Shown: piece by piece, positions 1 to 8,580 of the stretch
Position numbering within the stretch: the first letter of the stretch is position 1
Layout of the letters: each line of letters opens with the position of its first letter
DNA from: Massilia yuzhufengensis
GTDB lineage: Bacteria > Pseudomonadota > Gammaproteobacteria > Burkholderiales > Burkholderiaceae_D
NCBI RefSeq assembly: GCF_900112225.1
Contig: NZ_FOLD01000023.1
Span: 30,477 to 94,476, forward strand
Length of the DNA: 64,000 nucleotides
Direction: 5' to 3'
The notes under the pieces: generated by a model
The model's database searches: none
Told to the model about the DNA's origin: nothing
The model's input: the letters and a program-made list of their open reading frames with translations, nothing else
Translations under genes and position numbers: made by a program

Positions 1-12
1 AGTGCTTTCCAG

Positions 13-1419
13 ATGACGCGTTCCACCCGTTTGCAACAAGTTAAGCTTGCAGCAGCGCTGCTGTCGGCCCTGGCCGCGGGCCAGGTATTCGCCCAGGCCG
101 CCGCACCCGCAGCCCCCGCAGCCGCGGCCCAGATCACGAAACCGGGCAGCGGCTTCCTGCCGCCGGCCTCGAGCAGCGCCAAGGTGATCGATTCGATCCA
201 GGTGGTGGTCAACGACGAAGTGATCACGAAGAACGAGGTGCGCAACCGCGTCGCCCAGACCACCCAGAACCTGAAGGCGCGCAACGTGCAGCTGCCCGAC
301 ACAGCCACGCTGGAACGCCAGGTCGTGGAATCGATGATCGTCGAGCGCGCGCAGGTCCAGCTGGCCAAGGAAATGGGCGTGCGCATCGACGACCGCACCC
401 TCGACGCCACCATCGGCCGCATCGCCGAGAACCAGAAATTGTCGGTGCAGGAGATGCGCAACCAGATGGAAAAAGAGGGCCTGGCCTACGCCCAGTTCCG
501 CGACGACATCCGCAACGAAATCATGCTGCAGCGCCTGCGCGAGCACGAGGTCGACGCCAAGATCCAGGTCTCGGAAGCCGAGATCGACACCTACCTGGTG
601 GCTTCCAAGGCCGCTGCAAGCGAGAAGGTCGAGCTGAACCTGGCGCAGATCCTGGTGGCCGTGCCCGAAAACGCGTCGCCCGAACAGATCGCGGCACGCC
701 GCGCGCGCGCCGAGGAAGTGGCGCGCCAGCTGCGCACCGGCGCCGACTTCAGCAAGATGGCGGCCACCTATTCGGACGCCCCCGACGCCCTGAAAGGCGG
801 CGACATCGGCTGGCGCGACCCGGACCGGCTGCCGCCGATCTTCGCCACCGAACTGCGCAAGCTCAAAGCTGGCCAGGTCACCCCGATCATCAAGACCAAC
901 AACGGCTTCCACATCCTGCGGGTGGCAGAGCAGCGCAACCTGGCCGACGCGGCCGCCGGTGAAAAGAGCGTGGTCCAGCAGACCCGCGTCAGCCACATCC
1001 TCATGAAGCCGACGCCGACCATGACCGTGGCCGACGTCAAGCGCAAGCTGCTCGAGCTGAAAGAGAAAGTCGCGAACAAGAGCGCGAGCTTCGAAGACGT
1101 GGCGCGCCAGAACAGCCAGGAACCGGCCAGCGCGGCCAAGGGCGGCGACCTGGGCTGGCTGGCGCCGGGCGACGCCGGTCCTGAATTCGACAGCGCGCTC
1201 AATTCGCTGCAGCCGGGCGAGATGTCGGACGTCATCGAGTCGCCGTTCGGTTACCACATCCTGCGCGTGGTCGAGCGCAAGTCGGAAGACCAGAGCGCCC
1301 AGAAAGAACGCGCGCTGGCCCGCCAGGTCCTGCGCGAGCGCAAGATGCAGGAAGCGCTGGAAGACTGGATGCGCCAGGTGCGCGACCGCGCCTACGTCGA
1401 GTTCCGCGAGGAGCAGTAA
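13..1419 (+). CDS. surA: Periplasmic chaperone / peptidyl-prolyl isomerase SurA
   Basis: SurA escorts unfolded outer-membrane proteins across the periplasm to the BAM complex. The 468-residue product begins with a basic n-region and an Ala/Leu-rich signal peptide cleaved near AQA (about residues 25-30), then an Ala/Pro linker. A SurA N-terminal chaperone domain follows (about 57-175), beginning at [17 protein letters not shown]. Two parvulin-type PpiC domains come next (about 204-307 and 322-424), each with the GGDIGW or GGDLGW signature and a GFHILRV or GYHILRV end. Length fits the family. pdxA starts 5 nt after the stop and rsmA follows, the usual proteobacterial order; lptD would be expected just left of the window. 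Only 12 bases precede the start, so no promoter can be judged. Confidence 0.96.
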   Translation: MTRSTRLQQVKLAAALLSALAAGQVFAQAAAPAAPAAAAQITKPGSGFLPPASSSAKVIDSIQVVVNDEVITKNEVRNRVAQTTQNLKARNVQLPDTATLERQVVESMIVERAQVQLAKEMGVRIDDRTLDATIGRIAENQKLSVQEMRNQMEKEGLAYAQFRDDIRNEIMLQRLREHEVDAKIQVSEAEIDTYLVASKAAASEKVELNLAQILVAVPENASPEQIAARRARAEEVARQLRTGADFSKMAATYSDAPDALKGGDIGWRDPDRLPPIFATELRKLKAGQVTPIIKTNNGFHILRVAEQRNLADAAAGEKSVVQQTRVSHILMKPTPTMTVADVKRKLLELKEKVANKSASFEDVARQNSQEPASAAKGGDLGWLAPGDAGPEFDSALNSLQPGEMSDVIESPFGYHILRVVERKSEDQSAQKERALARQVLRERKMQEALEDWMRQVRDRAYVEFREEQ

Positions 1420-1424
1420 TCACC

Positions 1425-2468
1425 ATGGGCATGATGCAGGCGCGCCGTCCGGTCCTTGCGGTCACGGTCGGCGAGCCGGCCGGCATCGGCCCTGAAATAT
1501 CGATCCGCGCGGCCTGGGCGCTGCGCGAATCGGCCAACTGCGTGCTGCTGGGCGACGCCGCCTTCCTGGCGCTCACCGCCAGCCTCATCGACCCGGCCAT
1601 CCGCCTGTCGGCCCTGTCGATCCAGGCGCTGAGGAATGGCGGCCTGCCGCACTTCGGCAAGGATCGCCTGGCCGTGATCGACGTGCCACTCGCGGCCCAC
1701 GTGGTGCCCGGTACGCTCGATGCCGAGAACGGGCGCGCCGTACTGGCCACGCTGGACCTGGCCATCGAAGGCGCGCAATGCGGCTGGTTCGAAGGCATCG
1801 TCACCGCCCCGCTCCAGAAAAGCACGGTCAACGACGCCGGCGTCCACTTTTCCGGCCATACCGAATACCTGGCCGAGAAAACCGGCACGCCGAAGGTCGT
1901 GATGATGCTGGCCGGGCAGCCGGGCGGCGGCCAGCCGTACTTGCGGGTGGCGCTGGCTACCACCCATTTGCCGCTCAAGGACGTCCCGGCCGCGCTCACG
2001 CGCGAGGCCCTGGCGCAGGTGATCGACATCATCGACGCCGACCTGAAAGCCAAGTTCGGCATCGCCGCTCCGCGCATCCTGGTTACCGGCCTGAACCCGC
2101 ATGCGGGCGAGAACGGCTACCTGGGCCGCGAAGAGATCGAGGTCATCACGCCGGTGCTGGAAGCGGCGCGCGCGCGCGGCATCGACGCCCGCGGCCCGTA
2201 TCCGGCCGACACCCTGTTCCAGCCCAAATACCTGCAGGACGCGGACTGCGTGCTGGCGATGTACCACGACCAGGGCCTGCCGGTGCTCAAGCACGCCACC
2301 TTCGGGCGCGGCATCAACATCACGCTCGGCCTGCCGATCGTGCGCACCTCGGTCGACCACGGCACCGCGCTCGACCTCGCGGCCCAGGGCCTGGGCCAGG
2401 CGGACTGCGGCAGCATGATCGAGGCGATCCGCGCCGCCATGCAGATGGCGGCGTCACGCCGCCCGTAA
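1425..2468 (+). CDS. pdxA: 4-hydroxythreonine-4-phosphate dehydrogenase PdxA
   Basis: PdxA oxidises 4-phosphohydroxy-L-threonine in the DXP-dependent pathway to pyridoxal 5'-phosphate. The 347-residue frame shows the family pattern: N-terminal [11 protein letters not shown], then the three metal-binding histidine segments [17 protein letters not shown] and [10 protein letters not shown], and the C-terminal [20 protein letters not shown] stretch. Length is slightly above the common 330 or so residues. Two further in-frame ATGs lie at the very start (MGMM), so the true start could be two or three codons later. It sits 5 nt after surA and 24 nt before rsmA, so the three are probably cotranscribed. 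Cytoplasmic. Confidence 0.96.
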   Translation: MGMMQARRPVLAVTVGEPAGIGPEISIRAAWALRESANCVLLGDAAFLALTASLIDPAIRLSALSIQALRNGGLPHFGKDRLAVIDVPLAAHVVPGTLDAENGRAVLATLDLAIEGAQCGWFEGIVTAPLQKSTVNDAGVHFSGHTEYLAEKTGTPKVVMMLAGQPGGGQPYLRVALATTHLPLKDVPAALTREALAQVIDIIDADLKAKFGIAAPRILVTGLNPHAGENGYLGREEIEVITPVLEAARARGIDARGPYPADTLFQPKYLQDADCVLAMYHDQGLPVLKHATFGRGINITLGLPIVRTSVDHGTALDLAAQGLGQADCGSMIEAIRAAMQMAASRRP

Positions 2469-2492
2469 CGAACAAGAAAGCACCAACATTCC

Positions 2493-3260
2493 ATGAAACA
2501 CGTCGCCCGCAAGCGCTTCGGCCAGAACTTCCTGACCGACAAACTCGTCCTGAACAACATCATCGACGCCATCGGCCCGCGCCAGGGCGAGGTGATGGTC
2601 GAGATCGGCCCCGGGCTGGCCGCCATGACCGCCCTGCTGCTCAAGCAGCTCGACCACATGCACGTCGTCGAGCTCGATCGCGACCTGGTCGCGCGCCTGG
2701 AAAAGGCCTACCCGCGCGACAAGCTCACCGTGCATTCGGGCGATGCGCTCAAGTTCGACTTCGGTTCCATCCCGGTGCCGGAAGGACAGAAGCTGCGCGT
2801 GGTCGGCAACCTGCCGTACAACATCTCCAGCCCGCTGCTGTTCCACCTGGCGGAATTCGCCCCGCTGATCGAAGACCAGTACTTCATGCTGCAGAAGGAA
2901 GTGGTCGAGCGCATGGTGGCCGAGCCGGGCACCAAGGCCTACAGCCGCCTGACCGTGATGCTGCAGTGGCGCTACGACATGGACCTGATGTTCATCGTCC
3001 CACCCACCGCCTTCGACCCGCCGCCGCAGGTGGAATCGGCCATCGTGCGCATGATCCCGAAGCGCGAACAGCTGGAAGTGAACGGCGCCACGCTGGAAAA
3101 GGTCGTCGCCAAGGCCTTCTCGCAACGCCGCAAGGTGATCCGCAATTGCGTGGCCGGCATGTTCACCGAAGCCCAGCTGGTGGAGGCAGGCATCGACCCG
3201 AGCCTGCGGCCGGAGGCGGTGACGCTGGAGCAGTATGTGGCGTTGGCGAATTTGTTGTAA
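2493..3260 (+). CDS. rsmA: 16S rRNA (A1518/A1519) dimethyltransferase RsmA/KsgA
   Basis: RsmA dimethylates two adjacent adenines in the 3'-terminal hairpin of 16S rRNA, a late check in 30S assembly. The 255-residue protein starts with the family opening KRFGQNFLTD. It carries the SAM-binding VEIGPGLAAMT loop (about 33-43), the acidic VVELDRDLV segment, and the catalytic NLPYNISSPL motif (about 108-117). The C-terminal small domain contains FSQRRKVIRN. It is the third gene of the surA-pdxA-rsmA run. No terminator is visible after the stop; a palindromic repeat doublet begins about 70 nt downstream. Confidence 0.96.
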   Translation: MKHVARKRFGQNFLTDKLVLNNIIDAIGPRQGEVMVEIGPGLAAMTALLLKQLDHMHVVELDRDLVARLEKAYPRDKLTVHSGDALKFDFGSIPVPEGQKLRVVGNLPYNISSPLLFHLAEFAPLIEDQYFMLQKEVVERMVAEPGTKAYSRLTVMLQWRYDMDLMFIVPPTAFDPPPQVESAIVRMIPKREQLEVNGATLEKVVAKAFSQRRKVIRNCVAGMFTEAQLVEAGIDPSLRPEAVTLEQYVALANLL

Positions 3261-3328
3261 GAATACTCACGCCGTGCTTAGCGGACGCTGCCGAAGCCGC
3301 AGAGTCTGAAACTCTCGACATCAAACAA

Positions 3329-3438
3329 CGTCGTTCCGGCGAAGGCCGGAACCTAATTTCGTTACGTCAGGTTAACGCCACAAATGACAGTGGTGGTTCG
3401 CGAGCAAAATTGGGTCCCGGCCTTCGCCGGGACGACGG
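3329..3438. repeat. Inverted doublet of REP-like palindromes (family A)
   Basis: Two copies of one intergenic palindrome lie in opposite orientation: CGTCGTTCCGGCGAAGGCC at about 3329 and AATTGGGTCCCGGCCTTCGC at about 3408. Each has a GC-rich hairpin core and an AATT(C/G)-type tail, and the tails face each other. The same unit recurs near 7.3, 9.7, 15.8, 27.7 and 44.9 kb, always between genes. The rest of the gap up to 3634 holds nothing I recognise. Confidence 0.8.
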
Positions 3439-3634
3439 TGCGAAGGCTAGCGACCTACGGTCCAAGCCCATCTCCACATTGCACCGCACCATCGCAGCGC
3501 ATCCCCCATTTCAGCCCTTCATCCGCCCTTTCCTGCAATCCGTCGCACCCCGCTGGAGCTGCGAGGGCCCGTTCGCTAAAGTGCATCCATCGACAAGCCG
3601 CAAGCGGCCCACCACTCACCGAAGGAGCACGACA

Positions 3635-3805
3635 ATGAACACCCTCAAGCACATGGAAGCCATCTTCGTCATCGCCCTGGCCCTGGCCGGCGTCAGCAGC
3701 TACGCCAATGCCGCCACCACCCGCGCGCTTGACGCCTATAACGCCCAGGTGTCGGTCGGCGAGTCGCAGGTCGCGGTCGTGAAGGTCAGCGCCAAGCGCG
3801 GCTAA
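3635..3805 (+). CDS. Small secreted peptide of unknown function (56 aa)
   Basis: A 56-residue frame begins at ATG 3635, 7 nt after a good ribosome-binding site (GAAGGAG, 3621-3627). The product has a basic start (MNTLKHMEA), a hydrophobic core (IFVIALALAGV) and an apparent signal-peptidase site around YANAA (about residues 23-27). A mature tail of about 30 residues ends in KVSAKRG. It looks like a small exported peptide, similar in layout to short hypothetical proteins common in Oxalobacteraceae, but I cannot name a family. A frame open further upstream lacks a plausible start; the RBS and signal peptide decide this one. Confidence 0.65.
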   Translation: MNTLKHMEAIFVIALALAGVSSYANAATTRALDAYNAQVSVGESQVAVVKVSAKRG

Positions 3806-3816
3806 GCAGCCGGGCG

Positions 3817-3846
3817 AAAAAAAAAGCCCGCTCAGGGAGCGGGCTT
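3817..3846 (-). terminator. Rho-independent terminator for the lipoprotein pair
   Basis: A 9-bp stem (AGCCCGCTC, 3825-3833, with GAGCGGGCT, 3837-3845) and a 3-nt loop are followed, on the minus strand, by a run of nine T (the A run at 3817-3825 on the plus strand). It therefore terminates transcription from the two lipoprotein genes to the right. It also lies 12 nt after the plus-strand small peptide gene. Confidence 0.85.
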
Positions 3847-3892
3847 GAAATCCAATTCTTTTCTGAGGAGAGTTGGAGGAGACAGGAGCAAG

Positions 3893-3911
3893 TATGCTGC
3901 GTTACAGCATA
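3893..3911. other. Hairpin in the lipoprotein 3' region
   Basis: TATGCTG (3893-3899) and CAGCATA (3905-3911) form a perfect 7-bp inverted repeat with a 5-nt loop, between the lipoprotein stop and its terminator. No T run follows on either strand, so it is more likely an mRNA 3' stem-loop than a terminator. Confidence 0.4.
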
Positions 3912-3961
3912 TTAGTCCAATTTTCCTTTCGCATACTCGACATACGTTTTTAGTATATCTC

Positions 3962-4612
3962 TCAGGTGCTCGGCACGCAGTTGATATTGATGTTGGTGAT
4001 CGCTACATCGCCCATCGTCCCGGTCGGGTTTTCGATGGTGCAGCGGCGGCCCACCGGCTGGGTCACGATGGTGACGCCGTAGGTCTCGCCATAGAACACT
4101 TCGATCGGCATCGTGTAGTCGAAGGCGGCGCCGGTGGTGTCGGTGGTGGACGGGATGATGCTGACGGTACCGCTGGTGCTGCCGTTGGCCACGACCAGGC
4201 CGGTGTTGTCCTTGGTCAGGCCAGTGACCTTGCCGCCGATAGGGTTGTCATTGATGAAGCATTCCATGCGCACATTGATCGCGGCGAGGCGGCCGGCCGT
4301 GTCGGACGCGCTCAGCGGGAAGTTGCGGTGCACGGCGCAGGTCTGGTGCAGCGGCTGGTTCTTGATCGTGACGTTGTAGGTGTCGCCGTACTCGAGCTTG
4401 TTCGCGAAGCTGAAGCTCACCGCGTCGCCAGGCTTGGCCGGCGGCGCCACGGGAAGGTCGCTGCCACCATTGTTGAGCAGCACCAGGCCGGGGTACACGA
4501 TGCCATCGACCGAGCCGGCCACCGCATAGTTATCGTCGCCGCCGCCACCACAGGATGCGAGGCCCAGCGCTACTGCCAGCACGCATGCCGGACGGATCAG
4601 GTAAGACTTCAT
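3962..4612 (-). CDS. Lipoprotein with two internal repeats, function unknown
   Basis: The 216-residue product has a lipoprotein signal peptide: basic start, hydrophobic stretch, lipobox LASC with Cys at about residue 21, then a glycine run. The mature part holds two similar units of roughly 90 residues. Each contains a V-G-V-x-G-L motif, an LVL.NNGG or LVVANGS strand, a Tyr-x-VTI..QP strand and a closing C-x-(V/I)-x-N..G...I segment. The pattern suggests beta-sandwich repeats, each probably held by a disulfide. It lies 19 nt downstream of a paralogue with the same architecture (4632-5222), so the pair arose by tandem duplication and is probably one operon. Substrate and role are not evident. 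Confidence 0.75.
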   Translation of the reverse strand: MKSYLIRPACVLAVALGLASCGGGGDDNYAVAGSVDGIVYPGLVLLNNGGSDLPVAPPAKPGDAVSFSFANKLEYGDTYNVTIKNQPLHQTCAVHRNFPLSASDTAGRLAAINVRMECFINDNPIGGKVTGLTKDNTGLVVANGSTSGTVSIIPSTTDTTGAAFDYTMPIEVFYGETYGVTIVTQPVGRRCTIENPTGTMGDVAITNININCVPST

Positions 4613-4631
4613 TCAGTACGCTCCAGGATAA

Positions 4632-5222
4632 TTAAGTACGCGGGCCACAGGTGACCGCCGCATTGGTGATGTCGTTTGCGCCCATCACGCCGGTGCCATT
4701 GGCAACCGTGCAGGTCTGGTTGTCCGGCTGGGTCAGGATGGCGATACCGTAAGGCGCGTCTTCGTTGACCTTGGCCATCGCGAACGTGGTGGCGCCGGCA
4801 GCCACGGGCACGCGGTCCGAGCCATTGACCAGCACCAGGTTGGCGCCGGTCAGGCCGCTGACGGTTCCCTTCAGTTCATGCGTCTTGATGGTGCAGACGA
4901 TCGCCACGGTGGTGATGTTGAACGCCACCTTGCCGGTGTTGTTGAATGGCTTGCACTCGAGTGCATTGCTCGGGCTGGACTTGACCTGGATGTTGTAGCT
5001 GGAGTCGGTTTCCACGAGGTCAGGGAAATAGAAGGTGCCCGAGCCGGTGCTGGTCGGTGCGATCACCAGGTCGGCGCCGCCGTTGTTGGTCAGGACCAGG
5101 CCGGTCTTGGTCACGCCCGAAAACGAGCCACCCACAACCAGGTCGCCATCGCCGCCGCCACACGCGGTCAGCGCAAGCGCGCATGCCAGCGCCGCGCCAA
5201 CACGCAGGTAGGAACTCTTCAT
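4632..5222 (-). CDS. Lipoprotein, paralogue of the downstream gene
   Basis: The 196-residue product has a clear lipobox (LTAC, Cys at about residue 21) followed by GGGDGD, as in its neighbour. Two repeat units follow: GSFSGVTKTGLVLTNNGGADL...YNIQVKSSP...C, then GTVSGLTGANLVLVNGSD...YGIAILTQPDNQTC. Both resemble the units of the 3962-4612 protein, and the terminal GTGVMGANDITNAAVTC matches its end closely. It is first in a two-gene minus-strand unit that ends at the T-rich hairpin at 3817. The 248-nt gap upstream is shared with the divergent HAD gene. Function unknown; an envelope or surface role is inferred from lipidation only. Confidence 0.75.
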   Translation of the reverse strand: MKSSYLRVGAALACALALTACGGGDGDLVVGGSFSGVTKTGLVLTNNGGADLVIAPTSTGSGTFYFPDLVETDSSYNIQVKSSPSNALECKPFNNTGKVAFNITTVAIVCTIKTHELKGTVSGLTGANLVLVNGSDRVPVAAGATTFAMAKVNEDAPYGIAILTQPDNQTCTVANGTGVMGANDITNAAVTCGPRT

Positions 5223-5409
5223 AATCTCTCCAATTAAATCTGACTGGTAACAAGCAACCGAGGTGCATCCAGGCGTGCAACTGGTCAGTTGACACGGGTA
5301 AGGACGCGGTTAGACGGAATTCGCCCAACATTTTAGTTCATTTGGCAAGCAGCTGGACGGTTTGCCTTTGTATCACGGTGTAACCGCCGGTACTCGGGTA
5401 CAGTGACGA

Positions 5410-5449
5410 TTGATTTCTACCGGTGTGCTCGCTATCCTTGAACGAGCAC
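5410..5449 (+). promoter_or_regulatory. Sigma-70-type promoter of the HAD hydrolase, with flanking inverted repeat
   Basis: TTGATT (5410-5415), a 17-nt spacer and TATCCT (5433-5438) lie about 33 nt before the ATG. A perfect 7-bp inverted repeat, GTGCTCG (5425-5431) and CGAGCAC (5443-5449), brackets the -10 and could be an operator. Confidence 0.5.
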
Positions 5450-5470
5450 CGTTCCCACCCGATCCCGACC

Positions 5471-6184
5471 ATGACCCTCCTGCGCCGCGCCTGGCCCAAA
5501 GCCGTAGTGTTCGACCTCGACGACACCCTGTGGCCGATCGCCCCCGTCATCCTGGAGGCCGAGCAGATCCTGTTCGCCTGGCTGCGCGAGCATGCGCCGC
5601 GGGTGGCGCAGCAGTTCAGCATCGAGACCCTGCGCCACGCCCGGCTCGAGCTGCTGGCGCGCCAGCCCGCGTTCCAGCTCGACCTCGGCGCGCTGCGCCG
5701 GGCCGGCCTGATCGCCGCCTTCGAGCAGGCCGGCGAGGATGCCGGCAAGGTGGAACTGGCCATGACCGAGTTCTTCGCCGCCCGCAACGCCGTGATTCCC
5801 TACGATGACGTGCTGCCCGGGCTGTTGCGCCTGAAGGGGAGGGTGCTGGTGGGCTCGGTCACCAACGGCAACGCCGACCTGCAGACCATCGGCCTGGACC
5901 GCCACTTCGACGCCTCGGTGTCGGCGCCCGCCTTCGGCGTCGCCAAGCCGGACCCGACCATCTTCCAGGAAGCCTGCCGCCTGCTCCGGGTGCTGCCCCA
6001 GGACGCGGTGTACGTGGGCGACGACCTGCGGCTGGACGTGCAGGGCGCCCAGCGCGCCGGGATGCGCGCGGTATGGATGAACCGGGTCGGCAAGGCCAAC
6101 GACTCGGGCGGCTACATCGAGCCCGACGGGGAAGTGCACAGCCTGGACGGCCTGCTGGACTGGCTCAAGCGCGAACACGCTTGA
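5471..6184 (+). CDS. HAD-superfamily (subfamily IA) hydrolase
   Basis: A predicted cytoplasmic phosphatase of 237 residues. All four HAD motifs are visible: [10 protein letters not shown] (nucleophile and acid Asp, residues about 12-21), VGSVTNGN (motif II), AKPDPTIF (motif III Lys) and [19 protein letters not shown] (motif IV). The cap is the helical C1 type between motifs I and II. ATG 5471 is chosen because it puts the first motif at the usual distance from the N-terminus; an upstream in-frame ATG at 5423 falls inside the predicted promoter. hrcA follows 59 nt later. The substrate cannot be told from sequence. Confidence 0.85.
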   Translation: MTLLRRAWPKAVVFDLDDTLWPIAPVILEAEQILFAWLREHAPRVAQQFSIETLRHARLELLARQPAFQLDLGALRRAGLIAAFEQAGEDAGKVELAMTEFFAARNAVIPYDDVLPGLLRLKGRVLVGSVTNGNADLQTIGLDRHFDASVSAPAFGVAKPDPTIFQEACRLLRVLPQDAVYVGDDLRLDVQGAQRAGMRAVWMNRVGKANDSGGYIEPDGEVHSLDGLLDWLKREHA

Positions 6185-6243
6185 TTGGCACAGCGCGCGC
6201 CCACGCGTGCATAATAGCGGCACACCCCTGCCTCTTCCAATCC

Positions 6244-7260
6244 ATGCAACTCGAACCCCGCGCCCAGACCCTGCTCAAAGCCCTCGTCGAACGCTATATC
6301 GCCGACGGCCAGCCGGTGGGCTCGCGCGCGCTGTCGAAAATCTCCGGCCTCGACGTCTCGCCGGCCACGATCCGCAACATCATGGCCGACCTCGAGGAAA
6401 TGGGCTACGTCTCCAGCCCGCACACCTCGGCCGGCCGGATCCCGACGCCGCGCGGCTACCGGCTGTTCGTCGACACCCTGCTCACCGTGCAGCACCTCAA
6501 CGAGCACACGGTGGACGCCCAGCAGATGCGCCTGCCCCAGCAGCAGCCCCAGAAGCTGATCGCCAACGCCGCCCAGATGCTGTCCTCGCTGTCGCAGTTC
6601 GCCGGCGTGGTGCAGAGCCCGCGGCGCGAATCGGTGTTCCAGCAGATCGAATTCCTGCGCCTGTCCGAAAAACGCATCCTGCTGGTCATCGTCGACCCGC
6701 GCGGCGACGTCCAGAACCGCCTGCTGCTGACCGACGTGGATTACACGCCCTCGCAGCTGGTGCAGTCGGCCAACTACCTGAACCAGAATTTTGCCGGCCT
6801 CACCTTCGACCAGGTGCGCACCCGCCTGGGCAGCGAACTGCGCCAGCTGCGCGACGACATGGGCCGCCTGATGGCGGTGGCGGTGGAGGCGGGCAGCGAG
6901 GCGATGGCCGAGGGCGACGACATGGTCATCTCCGGCGAGCGCAACCTGCTGTCGGTATCCGACCTGTCGTCCAACATGACGTCGCTGCGCCAGATGTTCG
7001 ACATGTTCGAGCAAAAAACCGGGCTGATGCAGCTGCTCGATGTATCGAGCAAGGCGGGCGGCGTGCAGATCTTCATCGGCGGCGAATCGAAACTAGTGCC
7101 GATGGATGAAATGAGCGTGGTGACGGCGCCGTACGAGGTCAACGGGCGGATCGTCGGTACGCTGGGGGTGATCGGCCCGACCCGCATGGCGTACGAGCGG
7201 GTGATTCCGATTGTGGATATTACGGCGAAGCTGTTGTCGAATGCGTTGAGCCAGAGTTGA
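6244..7260 (+). CDS. hrcA: Heat-inducible transcription repressor HrcA
   Basis: HrcA represses chaperonin genes by binding CIRCE operators and is itself folded by GroEL. The 338-residue product has an N-terminal winged helix ([18 protein letters not shown], then [19 protein letters not shown], about 14-64) and the family [11 protein letters not shown] motif just after it. A GAF-like dimerisation region follows, ending in [22 protein letters not shown]. The start at 6244 gives the standard N-terminus MQLEPRAQ. A weak upstream promoter (TTGGCA 6185, CATAAT 6210, 19-nt spacer) is possible. No CIRCE palindrome is visible near this gene or near grpE and dnaK in this window, so its targets are probably elsewhere, for example groESL. 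Confidence 0.95.
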   Translation: MQLEPRAQTLLKALVERYIADGQPVGSRALSKISGLDVSPATIRNIMADLEEMGYVSSPHTSAGRIPTPRGYRLFVDTLLTVQHLNEHTVDAQQMRLPQQQPQKLIANAAQMLSSLSQFAGVVQSPRRESVFQQIEFLRLSEKRILLVIVDPRGDVQNRLLLTDVDYTPSQLVQSANYLNQNFAGLTFDQVRTRLGSELRQLRDDMGRLMAVAVEAGSEAMAEGDDMVISGERNLLSVSDLSSNMTSLRQMFDMFEQKTGLMQLLDVSSKAGGVQIFIGGESKLVPMDEMSVVTAPYEVNGRIVGTLGVIGPTRMAYERVIPIVDITAKLLSNALSQS

Positions 7261-7290
7261 GGTAAGTGGCTGCGGTACGAACTTGGGGGG

Positions 7291-7311
7291 AATGATGCCA
7301 GTGGCATCATT
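7291..7311. other. Hairpin downstream of hrcA
   Basis: AATGATGCC (7291-7299) and GGCATCATT (7303-7311) form a perfect 9-bp stem with a 3-nt loop, 30 nt after the hrcA stop. No T tract follows. It abuts, and may have replaced the left end of, the adjoining family A repeat. Confidence 0.5.
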
Positions 7312-7313
7312 CA

Positions 7314-7421
7314 CGCCTGCGCCGGGACGACGGTGTTGAGGCTCCAGGTAGCAACAGCGCTAGCGCGAACGCTCACTAACCAAGGTCGTTCCGGCGAAGG
7401 CCGGAACCCAATTCCGTCGCG
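7314..7421. repeat. Inverted doublet of REP-like palindromes (family A)
   Basis: A left-truncated reverse copy (CGCCTGCGCCGGGACGACGG, 7314-7333) faces a full forward copy starting with GTCGTTCCGGCGAAGGCCGG at about 7386 and ending in CCCAATTCCGTCGCG. It occupies the gap between hrcA and the end of fur. Confidence 0.75.
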
Positions 7422-7461
7422 TATTACCTGCGCCTCCTTGCACCCGGACGCGCAGAACAGG

Positions 7462-7890
7462 TCACCCCTTCCGCGAACACCCCACTTTAATACAATTCCC
7501 ATAAATCGCCAGCGAATGCTCCGCGATCTTGTACCCGCGTTCAGCCGCAATCTTGTGCTGGCGCGATTCGATTTCTTCGTCGTAGAACTCTTCCACATGC
7601 CCGCAATCGAGGCACACCAGGTGGTCATGGTGCGAGCCGGCGTTGAGCTCGTAGATGGCCTTGCCGGTTTCGAAGTGGTTGCGGTTCAGCAGGCCGGCCT
7701 GTTCGAACTGGGTCAGGACCCGGTACACGGTGGCCAGGCCGACGTCCATATTTTCAGCCAGCAGGATCTTGTAGACATCTTCCGCCGTCAGGTGCCGTAC
7801 GCTGCTGTTCTGGAAGATCTCGAGGATTTTCAGGCGCGGCAGGGTTGCCTTCAGGCCGCTGGCCTTCAGGTCGGTAGGGTTGTTACTCAT
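7462..7890 (-). CDS. fur: Ferric uptake regulator Fur
   Basis: Fe(II)-dependent repressor of iron-uptake genes. The 142-residue protein has the N-terminal winged helix (LPRLKILEIF ... LTAEDVYKILL ... VGLATVYRVLTQFEQAGLL, about 18-68) and the metal-binding and dimerisation domain with HHDH (87-90), CLDC (93-96), EEFYDEEIE and two further C-terminal cysteines (133, 138). Length is typical. It is transcribed away from bamE; the 78-nt shared gap holds both promoters, with TATGAT at 7921 a plausible bamE -10. No obvious Fur box was recognised there. This divergent fur/bamE arrangement is the usual one in betaproteobacteria. Confidence 0.96.
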   Translation of the reverse strand: MSNNPTDLKASGLKATLPRLKILEIFQNSSVRHLTAEDVYKILLAENMDVGLATVYRVLTQFEQAGLLNRNHFETGKAIYELNAGSHHDHLVCLDCGHVEEFYDEEIESRQHKIAAERGYKIAEHSLAIYGNCIKVGCSRKG

Positions 7891-7968
7891 GTTTGTTGCT
7901 CGTAGTTTGGCGGAGTGCTTTATGATATAGCGTTTTGGAGCTCCCGCTCAAACGTTTTGAGGTTACCT

Positions 7969-8580
7969 ATGCGCGTCAAACAAGCCGTTTTTCATCGCTT
8001 TCCAGTCCGGGCGGCCCTCGCGGCCGGCCTCGCATGCACGCTGATGCTGTCCGGCTGCGCCGCCTGGCGCAACCAGACGCGTCCCGCGCCACCGGTGAAT
8101 ACGGATGCGGCGGCCACCGCTGCCGACGCACAGAAATCGGCCGCCTCGGCCAATGCCGGCGCCCAGACGGTCCAGGCGTCCAAGCTGCAGAAGTTCTTCT
8201 GGATCTTCTCGCCCTACCGCCCGGACATCCAGCAGGGTAACTTCGTCTCGCAGGAGATGCTGGCCCAGCTGAAGGTTGGCCAGAGCCGCGACCAGGTGCG
8301 CTTCATCCTCGGCTCGCCCCTGCTCACCGACGTGTTCCACGACGACCGCTGGGACTTCCCATTCTACCTCGCGCGCGGCAACGGCGAGCTGACCACCAGC
8401 CGCGTCACCGTCTTCTTCAAGGATGACAAGGTCGAGCGCTTCGAAGGCGGCAACCTGCCGACCGAACGCGAATACATCGACCGCATCGCCGGCCCGGCCA
8501 AGGTCAGCAGCAAGGCCAAGCCGGAAAGCCGCCCGGTCGAACCGGCCAAGGTCGGGGGCGCCCCGGTCATCCAGCCATGA
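7969..8580 (+). CDS. bamE: Outer membrane assembly lipoprotein BamE
   Basis: BamE is an accessory lipoprotein of the BAM complex that inserts beta-barrel proteins into the outer membrane. The 203-residue product has a lipoprotein signal with lipobox LSGC (Cys at about 27). The SmpA/OmlA core runs from [22 protein letters not shown] through [24 protein letters not shown] family-typical Ala-rich linker precedes the core and an extended Lys/Pro/Val tail follows it. ATG 7969 is preferred over an upstream in-frame ATG at 7915 because it gives a normal n-region and has GAGG upstream (7959-7962). The stop overlaps the dapB start (ATGA), so the two are translationally coupled. Confidence 0.93.
   Translation: MRVKQAVFHRFPVRAALAAGLACTLMLSGCAAWRNQTRPAPPVNTDAAATAADAQKSAASANAGAQTVQASKLQKFFWIFSPYRPDIQQGNFVSQEMLAQLKVGQSRDQVRFILGSPLLTDVFHDDRWDFPFYLARGNGELTTSRVTVFFKDDKVERFEGGNLPTEREYIDRIAGPAKVSSKAKPESRPVEPAKVGGAPVIQP

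Noticed and set aside
3817..3825. A run of nine A as a programmed frameshift or slippery site.
   Set aside because: It lies outside any coding frame and is explained as the T tract of a minus-strand terminator.
7907..7926. GAGTGCTTT upstream of bamE as a CIRCE operator for HrcA.
   Set aside because: Only a half-site is present; the inverted partner TTAGCACTC is missing.
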